Shown here: in pieces, positions 57,385 to 64,000 of the stretch
How the letters are laid out: each line of letters starts with the position of its first letter
How positions within the stretch are numbered: the stretch's first letter is position 1
Assembly (NCBI RefSeq): GCF_001715195.1
Contig: NZ_MDWE01000043.1
Coordinates: 1-64,000 of the forward strand
DNA from: Rhodohalobacter halophilus
GTDB lineage: Bacteria > Bacteroidota > Rhodothermia > Balneolales > Balneolaceae
DNA length: 64,000 nucleotides
Direction: 5' to 3'
Position numbers and translations under genes: made by a program
The notes under the pieces: model-generated
Told to the model about the DNA's origin: nothing
The model's database searches: none
The model's input: the letters and a program-made list of their open reading frames with translations, nothing else

Positions 57385-57660
57385 TTCAAGAGAGTTATTG
57401 ATTGATTGAAGATTTACCCTGTTTTTGAACATTCAGAGCAAACTTTTTACACTTTTTCACGTTTATTCGCTTTTGATTCTTAAAAAATATGATGTAACGT
57501 TCAGCTTCATAATGCAGGTAATGGTGTAGCGTTCTCAAACACGAATTTTTGACAGCAAAGTCAAATCCGGATTTTACCCCTCTGATTGACTCATCTGTTA
57601 AGCGTTGTTCTATTTGAGCGCCGATCAAAAATCCTTCAACTTTATAAACGAATTAGGTAC
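57385..57660. other. Intergenic region, no supported gene
   Basis: About 275 bases between the ftsH terminator and the DUF305 lipoprotein start. A minus-strand frame of 77 codons (57395-57628) can be read, but its protein has no family pattern, signal peptide or neighbours. The promoter of the DUF305 gene must lie here. Confidence 0.4.
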
Positions 57661-58440
57661 ATGTTTTTCAACGTATCAAAAAGTTCTGCTCTTTCTCTTT
57701 TCCCGGCTCTCTTATTCATCATATTTATGATCTCTGCATGTTCTTCAACCGAACAGGTGAGTGAGTCGAATCAAACAAGTTCCGATCAAACCCAAATGGC
57801 CGAGAGGGAACAGAGAAATCATGCCGAAATGGAGGCCATTTTCTGGGAGAGAGTGGAACGGGATAAACAAAATTACACACAGGCTGATATCGATTTCATG
57901 ACCGGAATGATCGGTCATCACGCTCAAGCACTTATTATGAGTCGTCTTGCCCCGGAGAATGGAGCCAGTCAATCCATTCAAACACTTGCAGCAAGAATCA
58001 TCAATGCACAGCAGGATGAAATTGCCTTAATGCAACGGTGGCTCAGAGACAGAAATGAGCCCGTACCTGAAGTTCACATCGACGGTCTAAACCTGATGAT
58101 ACATATGGAAGGCCAAAGCGATGAAGATAGAGATCATGGAAATCACTCAGGCCATGGAGGGCACGGCAGTGATATGATGCACGACCACAGCGATATGCCC
58201 GGTATGCTTTGCCAGGAACAGCTCGAAGAGTTGGCAGAAGCAAGAGGCACAGAGTTTGACAGATTGTTTTTAACCTATATGATTGAGCACCACGAAGGAG
58301 CCGTTATTATGGTTGAAAACCTGTTTGCCGCAGATGGCGCAGCATCCGACTACCAATCATTTGAACTGGCATCCGGCATTAATGCCGATCAGGTAACTGA
58401 AATTGAACGTATGAAATTAATGCTCGAGAATATCGACTAA
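57661..58440 (+). CDS. DUF305 lipoprotein with His-rich insert
   Basis: 259 residues from the ATG at 57661; an earlier in-frame start lacks a signal sequence. Lipobox ISAC (C26). Two DUF305 halves: MTGMIGHHAQALIMSRLA near 80-100 and LTYMIEHHEGAVIMVENLF near 200-220, both with the conserved HH. A His/Asp/Met-rich segment between them (GNHSGHGGHG, then DMMHDHSDMPGM) could bind copper or another metal. Extracytoplasmic metal handling is inferred. Confidence 0.85.
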   Translation: MFFNVSKSSALSLFPALLFIIFMISACSSTEQVSESNQTSSDQTQMAEREQRNHAEMEAIFWERVERDKQNYTQADIDFMTGMIGHHAQALIMSRLAPENGASQSIQTLAARIINAQQDEIALMQRWLRDRNEPVPEVHIDGLNLMIHMEGQSDEDRDHGNHSGHGGHGSDMMHDHSDMPGMLCQEQLEELAEARGTEFDRLFLTYMIEHHEGAVIMVENLFAADGAASDYQSFELASGINADQVTEIERMKLMLENID

Positions 58441-58469
58441 AACGTTACAGCTTCTCGAGGGTTATACAT

Positions 58470-58510
58470 ATCGGTTTTAAGAACAACGTCATTTACACAT
58501 TAAAACCGAT
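58470..58510. promoter_or_regulatory. 11-bp perfect inverted repeat before the LVIVD lipoprotein gene
   Basis: ATCGGTTTTAA (58470-58480) and TTAAAACCGAT (58500-58510) are exact inverted repeats with a 19-base spacer, 40 bases before the ATG at 58551. The lack of a T run argues against a terminator; an operator is possible. Confidence 0.45.
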
Positions 58511-58550
58511 TTAAACATCTATCCGATAACCCAAACAAACAATCCTATAT

Positions 58551-60542
58551 ATGAAACGATTACTACCCGGGATACTCCTGGCTCTGGCCTCTCTGGTCAC
58601 AGTTTACAGCTGTGCATCTTCAGATATGCCTGAACAGGATCCTCAACCCTCACTTCAGCCGATCACCGAAATTGAACAGCCAAATCCTGATCCACGCGTT
58701 GGACTCGGCGCCGGGCTTTTCGACTACGAAGAAGCTATTTGGAATTTAAACTTGGTTTCGGTTACTCCTCCACCGGAAGAGTTTCTTGGATCATGGAGTA
58801 CTGATCTTGCATTTAAAGACAACTATGTCATTCAGGGTAATTACAATGGATTTATTGTTTGGGATATGTCAAATCCCGCCAACCCCGAAGTAGTGGTGGA
58901 CTTCCTCTGCCCCGCTTCTCAAAGTGATGTTTCCGTTTATGAAAACCTTTTGTTTGTCTCAGGCGAGGGTCTTGGCGGGCGTCTTGATTGTGGTACTGAA
59001 GGTGTTCAGGATCGCGTAAGTGAAGATCGACTTCGAGGAATCAGAATTTTTGATATTTCCGATATCAGGAATCCGGAGTATATCTCCAACGTACAAACCT
59101 GTCGCGGTTCTCACACTCACTCGGTACTGAAAGATCCAAATGATAATGAGAATGTATATGTGTACATCTCAGGTTCAGCTCCGGTTCGTCCTGAAGAGGA
59201 ACTGCCTGGATGTTCCAGCGCTTTCCCGGATGAAGATCCAAACAGCGCTCTGTTCCGAATTGAAGTGATCAAAGTGCCGCTTGCAAACCCGGAAGAAGCG
59301 CATATTGCCAACTCTCCCCGAATCTTTGAGGGGCTGACAGCACCTCCAACTCACGGCCCGGCTCCCGAAGAACTGGCTGCCATTGAGCGTGCCCGGGAAG
59401 CAGGCAGTTTTGTGGCAAATTATGACGGGTCACCACGAGTTGTAAATAACAGACTAGTTGAAGCTCTGCTTGAACAGATTGTAGAAGAGCGCGGCGGAGA
59501 AGGTGAACCAACCGAAGCCGACAGTACAACTCTTCGTGAAAATCTGGATGAAATTTATGCAAACTTTATGGAAGAGCGACTTGCTGCTCGCGGTCGCGGA
59601 CAGGATGTAGGACCCAACCAGTGCCACGATATTACACTCTACCCTGAGGTAGGTCTTGCCGGCGGAGCATGTGAAGGTTACGGATTGCTGCTCGATATTA
59701 CCAACCCTGTGAACCCAACACGTATTGATGCCGTAGCAGATTCCAACTTCGCATACTGGCACTCCGCTACATTTAACAATGATGGTTCAACCGTTCTCTT
59801 TACAGACGAATGGGGTGGCGGAACACAGCCAAAATGCCGTGAAACCGATCCATACGAGTGGGGAGCAAATGCAATCTATTCAATTGGTGAAGATGGCAAG
59901 ATGGAATTTCAAAGCTATTTCAAGATGCCGGCTCCGCAAACTTCTGCCGAAAACTGTGTAGCACACAACGGATCCATGATTCCAATTCCCGGTCGAGATA
60001 TCATGGTTCAATCCTGGTACCAGGGTGGTATTAATGTATTCGATTTCACCGATCCGAAAAACCCTGTTGAAATTGCGTTCCACGACAGAGGGCCAATCAA
60101 CCCGGAAAGAGTGGAGACAGGCGGAAGCTGGTCAATCTACTGGTACAACGGATACCTGGTGAACTCTGAAATTGCCCGCGGCCTTGATATTTTTGAATTG
60201 GTTCCAAGTGAATTTCTGACCCAGAATGAAATTGATGCAGCCAATACGGTTGTTCTGGAGTACAAAAACGCCCAGGGACAACCAAAATATGAGTGGCCAT
60301 CTACCTTTGCACTTGCCCGAGCCTACGCAGACCAGCTTGAAAGAGACAGAGAGTTAAACATGCGCTCTATTCAGATGATTCGTAACGGACTGAATGAAGC
60401 TGAAAGCGCAAGTGGTTCAAGAAAATCTCGTGTACTGAATGAAGTTGCAGCTTCACTGACAAACAGTGCTGCTTCCTCATCAAACAGTGACAAGGTAATG
60501 GAACTGGCCAGAGTCATTCGAGATCTCGGTTCCGCATCTTAA
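58551..60542 (+). CDS. LVIVD-type beta-propeller lipoprotein
   Basis: 663 residues. Lipobox VYSC (C21). Repeated blades contain the D(I/M/F)(S/T)(N/D)PxNP pattern: VWDMSNPANPEVVVDF, IFDISDIRNPEYISNV, LLDITNPVNPTRIDAV and VFDFTDPKNPVEIAFH, as in LVIVD repeats. It also carries many His and Cys residues in the blades (SHTHSV, QCHDIT, SAENCVAHNGS). The C-terminal 100 residues are helical. It is an extracytoplasmic lipoprotein; the ligand or enzyme role is unknown. Confidence 0.8.
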   Translation: MKRLLPGILLALASLVTVYSCASSDMPEQDPQPSLQPITEIEQPNPDPRVGLGAGLFDYEEAIWNLNLVSVTPPPEEFLGSWSTDLAFKDNYVIQGNYNGFIVWDMSNPANPEVVVDFLCPASQSDVSVYENLLFVSGEGLGGRLDCGTEGVQDRVSEDRLRGIRIFDISDIRNPEYISNVQTCRGSHTHSVLKDPNDNENVYVYISGSAPVRPEEELPGCSSAFPDEDPNSALFRIEVIKVPLANPEEAHIANSPRIFEGLTAPPTHGPAPEELAAIERAREAGSFVANYDGSPRVVNNRLVEALLEQIVEERGGEGEPTEADSTTLRENLDEIYANFMEERLAARGRGQDVGPNQCHDITLYPEVGLAGGACEGYGLLLDITNPVNPTRIDAVADSNFAYWHSATFNNDGSTVLFTDEWGGGTQPKCRETDPYEWGANAIYSIGEDGKMEFQSYFKMPAPQTSAENCVAHNGSMIPIPGRDIMVQSWYQGGINVFDFTDPKNPVEIAFHDRGPINPERVETGGSWSIYWYNGYLVNSEIARGLDIFELVPSEFLTQNEIDAANTVVLEYKNAQGQPKYEWPSTFALARAYADQLERDRELNMRSIQMIRNGLNEAESASGSRKSRVLNEVAASLTNSAASSSNSDKVMELARVIRDLGSAS

Positions 60543-60564
60543 TAAAGCTTGATAATTCGTTTAC

Positions 60565-60599
60565 AAGCCGGTTGCAAAATTTGCAGCCGGCTTTTTTTA
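60565..60599 (+). terminator. Terminator after the LVIVD lipoprotein
   Basis: AAGCCGG and CCGGCTT enclose a TGCAAA/TTTGCA inner stem, followed by seven T residues, 23 bases after the stop codon. Confidence 0.92.
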
Positions 60600-60666
60600 T
60601 GCTCATCTGAAACTATGAACACATAGGCGCGTAGGGTTAAATAACCCAGAACAAACCGTTACACTT

Positions 60667-61209
60667 ATGCCTGTTATTTATAAATCAATTCTATCCTGCC
60701 TTCTCTTAGTTATAACAATGATTGGCACTCCTCAATCAATTGATGCACAACACAATTCCATTTTTAATCTCGGTTCAACTTCAACAGAATCGAAAATAGT
60801 CTCCAGGGTTCAATCTTCAGAAGCCGATTTAGCTATATCAAACCGGGAAAAAAGCGTAGATCTATTGATTATACAGGATGCAGTAGTTCTTCAATTCACA
60901 AATGATTTTTTAGATGACCTGGAGAGAGAAATAAGTGGTGAAAACGAGATCTCCGATGAACCCTATATTGCGGAAATTATTCGATCGGCTGTAAGCAGTG
61001 GGGTTAAAACCATGCTCAGCAAAGCTATTGCGGTACCGTTTTCCGAAATTGAATCCGTTCGGTTCGAAGAAGGACGAATTGTAATGATCAATACGTTTGG
61101 TGAAGAGTTGTTTTCTGAGATAGAGATAGATGACACCAATATAATGGAAGATTTTCGAAGACGTGATGCAAGGCGATTTGTATCTGAAGCTGAAAGGAGA
61201 TTGAAATGA
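60667..61209 (+). CDS. Hypothetical secreted protein
   Basis: 180 residues. A signal peptide ends near residue 28 (IDAQ). The mature part is acidic, with a helical centre (FLDDLEREISGENE) and a beta-rich part (ESVRFEEGRIVMINTFGEEL), and ends in a basic helix (RRRDARRFVSEAERRLK). I recognise no family. It is a single-gene unit between two terminators. Confidence 0.7.
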   Translation: MPVIYKSILSCLLLVITMIGTPQSIDAQHNSIFNLGSTSTESKIVSRVQSSEADLAISNREKSVDLLIIQDAVVLQFTNDFLDDLEREISGENEISDEPYIAEIIRSAVSSGVKTMLSKAIAVPFSEIESVRFEEGRIVMINTFGEELFSEIEIDDTNIMEDFRRRDARRFVSEAERRLK

Positions 61210-61227
61210 AATACTTCCCTCAATAAC

Positions 61228-61265
61228 GAAAAAAAGAGAGCGGCTTTCCCCATGCCGCTCTCTTC
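61228..61265 (-). terminator. Strong hairpin with T run on the minus strand
   Basis: AAGAGAGCGGC (61234-61244) and GCCGCTCTCTT (61254-61264) form an 11-bp perfect stem. The poly-A tract at 61229-61235 becomes a T run on the minus strand. It would end leftward transcription from the gene-poor stretch to the right, or act in both directions after the secreted-protein gene. Confidence 0.8.
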
Positions 61266-61399
61266 GGTCGTTACTTTTGAAAAGGGCTGCTCAAATCCCT
61301 TCTCAAAAGGCTCTGTCTTGATAGTCATACGTCAACATCGTGCTTCCACGATCACTTACACATATGACACAGATTTTTTCACTTCCTTACAAAAAATCT

Positions 61400-61534
61400 T
61401 CAGAGATCAGATAACCTGGCTACAGTTTCGGTAATACCGAGTGGTACGGGCGTGATCTCGCCGGTCATTGAAATACTTAAATCACAAAAGTGACGATATG
61501 CCTGCCCTACCTCCCCTCTTTTGACTGTATTCAT
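61400..61534 (-). CDS. Possible 44-codon peptide gene
   Basis: A minus-strand frame from ATG (61534) to TGA (61400) gives a peptide beginning MNTVKRGEVGQAYRHFC and ending ITETVARLSDL. Its composition is protein-like and its stretch is otherwise empty. I recognise no family. It could be a remnant of a larger gene, since the surrounding bases are repeat-rich. It lies leftward of hsdR and in the same direction, upstream of the 61228 hairpin. Confidence 0.3.
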   Translation of the reverse strand: MNTVKRGEVGQAYRHFCDLSISMTGEITPVPLGITETVARLSDL

Positions 61535-61571
61535 TAATAACCTGAGTTCGATTGTTGAATATTGAATGTAA

Positions 61572-61597
61572 AAATCCCCCTTATTAAAGGGGGATTT
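61572..61597. repeat. Palindrome AAATCCCCC ... GGGGGATTT
   Basis: AAATCCCCCTT and AAGGGGGATTT are inverted repeats with a 4-base loop, followed by GGGAGATG. This matches a common dispersed intergenic repeat type whose chance translation gives 'KIPLIKGGF'. About 100 bases on, CCCCTTGGTAGGGG adds a second small palindrome. Confidence 0.6.
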
Positions 61598-61888
61598 AGG
61601 GAGATGTTTATAAGAACGTGGAAAAAACCGATGGACACCCCTCTAAATATCGCTTCGCGTTCAAAAAATGAGCCCCTTGGTAGGGGAGACTTCTTTCATA
61701 GGATATTGAAAAATTTATTAATCGAACTGAGGTTAATACAATGAGAGAAGTAGGTATGGATGCCATAAACATTGGGATTACAGAACGAAGAGGTGAGCTT
61801 TTGTTCTATTTTGATAAAACAGTTCAATCTTTGAGATTGGTAAACCCTCGAGAATCCTCGATGAGCTTGGGACAAGGGACCCCAAGTC

Positions 61889-61943
61889 TGACCCGAACCT
61901 GACCCGAACCTGTCCCGACTGTGACCCGAACCTGACACGAATC
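61889..61943. repeat. Five tandem copies of an 11-bp unit (TGACCCGAACC)
   Basis: The units are 61889-61899, 61900-61910, 61911-61921 (TGTCCCGACTG), 61922-61932 and 61933-61943 (TGACACGAATC). Units 1, 2 and 4 are identical. The 11-base period is close to one turn of DNA. It lies about 150 bases past the hsdR stop, in a gene-free stretch. Confidence 0.8.
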
Positions 61944-62095
61944 GGTCTCGAGTTAAATACGTGTTAAAAAGGGAATGTCAATTTGAATAAATTGTACTTA
62001 CCCAAGCAGTGTGTCTGGGTGTGTACTTATACAGGTTGAACCGCTTTTGACCTTATTGCAATTGTTAATACTTCGCAATAAGAATAGTACAAAAC

Positions 62096-64000
62096 TCAAC
62101 CGATCTTCACTTCATTGAGCTTTTTGACCTTGTTTACGATTCCATCCACAAGATGAATATTGTCTTTAAATACCCCATCCAGTCCGTCCTCGTTGATAAA
62201 GTTGAAGGGCGGTTCATAGAGATTGGCTACATCTAAATTTCCATTTTTGGTGTAGAACTCGATCATCTGCTGGATGAACTGTATCTGATTGGACGAGAGC
62301 CGTTTTTCCTGCAGATACTCTTCAAACTCCCGGATTACTGCTTCACGTTTCAGGCCGGTAGCTGCCCGTATAAATCGAACCAGTTCCAACTCTTCACCTA
62401 CGATCTCATGGAAGTCGTCAGGATTGATATTTGGATCGGCTTCTATCAAAAACTTCTCCAGCGTCTCAACCTCTTTATCGGTTAGCGGCTGTGCCTTCCG
62501 GACCTTTTCAATGATCAGATGATTTTTGTTCTCGGAAATAAACTGCTTCAACCGGCGCTTGTATCGCTCAGGATCTACGGCTGAATCCCCTGCAGTTGTA
62601 CTGCCGTGTTCTTTCACATCCGTAAACTCATCCTGAAAGTTTGTGTAGATAGGATCTCTTTTGCTTCGATCGATCAGATGCATCAATCCCCTCAGATCTT
62701 TCCGTATCTGTTCCAGATCGAGCACGGTTACTCCTCCCCAATACTCTTCTGATAGGACATCCTTGAGAGTTTGCACCACTTTTTTAACGGCAGGGATATG
62801 CTTCTTCGACCACAAATGATCCGCCAGATCCACCAGTTTGTTCTGTGTGGGCCGCTCTTCAAGAACGCCGTCGAGCCGTTCATGCTGCAGGGTAAGAATC
62901 ATCAAATCAAACCGGCGCGTTTTCTCATCTTCGTTGATGTCTACCGGTATCAGCTCTGCCAGATTGCTGACGATCTCTTTGCGCTCATGCGACTCCAGAT
63001 GATCCCAAACTGAACGCTCACTCATTTTATCCACCAGCTTAAGGTACGGACGCACCTGTACGCTTTGTCGCTCCAGATTGGCAATCTGCTGATGCAGAAG
63101 GTCTAACAAGCTTTCCCGATACACCCGGAGATCTTCATCCCGATTCCACGGTTCGTTCTTCAGTTTGGCCGTCAGCAGCAGCCGCTTTTCAAATATGGAT
63201 GCAGAAATCGATGGTGAGGTTTGCACATCATACCCCTCAGGGTTCTCATCGAAGAACTCAAAGTTCCCGCAAAAGTCCAGAATCAGAAAGTGTTGTTTGT
63301 GCCGGGCCGGCCCGAACAGTTCTTCACGCAGTCGTGTACCGCGACCGATCATCTGGTTGAATTTTGCCTTGCTCTTAACGGGCTTAAAGAATACCAGGTT
63401 TACTACATCCGGCGCATCAATTCCTGTATCCAGCATATCTACTGAAATTGCTATGGCCGGTAACTTACCCGGTGAGCAGAATTTGTCAATCAGATCCTGC
63501 GCCTGTTCTACCTGATTGTCTATCACGCGGGCAAAATTCCCGGCATAGTGCGGGTAGTTTTCGTCAAATACCTTCTGAATGAATACAGCGTGTTTGTGAT
63601 TCTTGGCAAAGATAATGGTATCGCCCAGACGGTCACCGCCCTCAACCTTAATTCCCTGCTCCATAAGCTGGTGCAGTACCTTTTCAACCGTATCGCGATT
63701 AAACAGCCAACTGTTGAGTTTGGCCGGATCAATGTGGTCCGGGGCCACACCGGTTTCATCATCAGCCAGTAGGTCATCGTACTCAAGCTTCTCTTCTTCG
63801 GATAGGTCATTATACTTGATCCCCTCCGTTAAAAACTTACCTAATACGGATACCTTCTTTGGCGGTACCAGATAGCCGTCTTTCACGGCCTGCTCCAGGC
63901 CGTAGGCGAACGTGGGATTACCCTGCTCGGCATTGAATTTATTGTAAGTGTCGTGATCCACATCATCTTTGGGCGTAGCCGTCAGCCCCAGAAGCAGTGA
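62096..64000 (-). CDS. hsdR: Type I restriction endonuclease R subunit, HsdR (partial)
   Basis: The frame runs off the right edge, so the N-terminus is missing; 635 residues are visible. It begins with the helicase motif LTATPKDDVD, and the second helicase domain has AISVDMLDTGIDAPDVVNLV and FNQMIGRGTRLREELFG (motifs V and VI). The C-terminal part (from about 300 residues before the end) matches the EcoEI-type HsdR tail. It is the translocating, DNA-cutting subunit of a type I restriction system. The HsdM and HsdS genes must lie outside the window. A GTG at 63961 is not the true start. Confidence 0.88.
   Translation of the reverse strand, partial: SLLLGLTATPKDDVDHDTYNKFNAEQGNPTFAYGLEQAVKDGYLVPPKKVSVLGKFLTEGIKYNDLSEEEKLEYDDLLADDETGVAPDHIDPAKLNSWLFNRDTVEKVLHQLMEQGIKVEGGDRLGDTIIFAKNHKHAVFIQKVFDENYPHYAGNFARVIDNQVEQAQDLIDKFCSPGKLPAIAISVDMLDTGIDAPDVVNLVFFKPVKSKAKFNQMIGRGTRLREELFGPARHKQHFLILDFCGNFEFFDENPEGYDVQTSPSISASIFEKRLLLTAKLKNEPWNRDEDLRVYRESLLDLLHQQIANLERQSVQVRPYLKLVDKMSERSVWDHLESHERKEIVSNLAELIPVDINEDEKTRRFDLMILTLQHERLDGVLEERPTQNKLVDLADHLWSKKHIPAVKKVVQTLKDVLSEEYWGGVTVLDLEQIRKDLRGLMHLIDRSKRDPIYTNFQDEFTDVKEHGSTTAGDSAVDPERYKRRLKQFISENKNHLIIEKVRKAQPLTDKEVETLEKFLIEADPNINPDDFHEIVGEELELVRFIRAATGLKREAVIREFEEYLQEKRLSSNQIQFIQQMIEFYTKNGNLDVANLYEPPFNFINEDGLDGVFKDNIHLVDGIVNKVKKLNEVKIG

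Noticed and set aside
57395-57628. Minus-strand 77-codon frame between ftsH and the DUF305 gene
   Set aside because: No signal peptide, domain or conserved neighbour; kept only as a note in the intergenic entry.
61562-61744. Plus-strand 60-codon frame starting in the palindrome
   Set aside because: It begins with the 'KIPLIKGGF' reading typical of a dispersed GGGGGATTT repeat, so it is chance translation of a repeat.
62052-62082. CTTATTGC / GCAATAAG inverted repeat after hsdR as a terminator
   Set aside because: The stem is weak, with a 15-nt loop and no T run on the minus strand.

Overview
This 64-kb stretch looks like part of the chromosome of a free-living Gram-negative bacterium of the Bacteroidota/Balneolota/Rhodothermota assemblage. 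I infer this from an atpD-atpC pair detached from the other ATP synthase genes, a type III pantothenate kinase (coaX), DUF3127, DUF502 and DUF2237 proteins, a DUF5117/DUF4953-type metalloprotease, many small lipoproteins and few obvious Shine-Dalgarno sequences. Balneolota is my best guess, but no rRNA is present to settle it. I found no tRNA, rRNA, CRISPR array or intact insertion sequence. Most of the window is housekeeping DNA cut by clear hairpin terminators.

Layout. 1-5.9 kb is a surface-assembly locus: the end of a DUF4402-like secreted subunit, a PapD-like chaperone, a very large usher-like protein whose C-terminus carries about six SPOR-like repeats, and a second DUF4402-like subunit on the opposite strand. 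6.2-12.5 kb is alaS-pdhA-pdhB-pdhC on the minus strand. 12.6-16.0 kb carries a DUF502 membrane protein, a class V aminotransferase, a YihY/BrkB membrane protein and a probable catalytically dead phosphoglycosyltransferase relative. 16-20.3 kb (minus strand) carries a plant-type ferredoxin-NADP reductase, a two-gene ABC transporter, a lone receiver protein and a lipoprotein. 20.4-27.7 kb is a fatty/amino-acid oxidation block: etfB-etfA-fixC-fixX and two acyl-CoA dehydrogenases, one glutaryl-CoA-like. A decayed four-helix-bundle (IVS-type) gene lies between fixC and fixX. 27.8-30.6 kb is a run of small genes: paaY-like, hisI, DUF2237, a methyltransferase and a YgjV-GNAT fusion.

30.6-37.2 kb (minus strand) holds a lipoprotein metalloprotease, atpD-atpC and a Na/Pi cotransporter. 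37.4-44.1 kb holds rsmB, valS, small membrane proteins, an SDR and a tandem pair of cysteine-containing lipoproteins. 44.1-48.2 kb is a two-gene unit: a 1004-residue coiled-coil P-loop NTPase followed directly by an MscS-family channel. 48.4-55.2 kb holds amidase-udk, coaX, an SDR with a lipoprotein, a HisKA_2 sensor kinase, DUF3127 and Smr proteins. 55.4-61.2 kb holds ftsH, a DUF305 lipoprotein, an LVIVD-type lipoprotein and a small secreted protein. 61.2-62.1 kb is a gene-poor, repeat-bearing stretch next to an HsdR-type restriction subunit that runs off the right end, so a defence locus probably begins there.

Working together: acyl-CoA dehydrogenases pass electrons to EtfAB and then FixCX, while pyruvate dehydrogenase feeds acetyl-CoA and the FNR couples ferredoxin with NADPH. 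The two most unusual systems are the usher fused to SPOR-like repeats and the NTPase-MscS pair. All calls come from reading the sequence alone; no database search was run.
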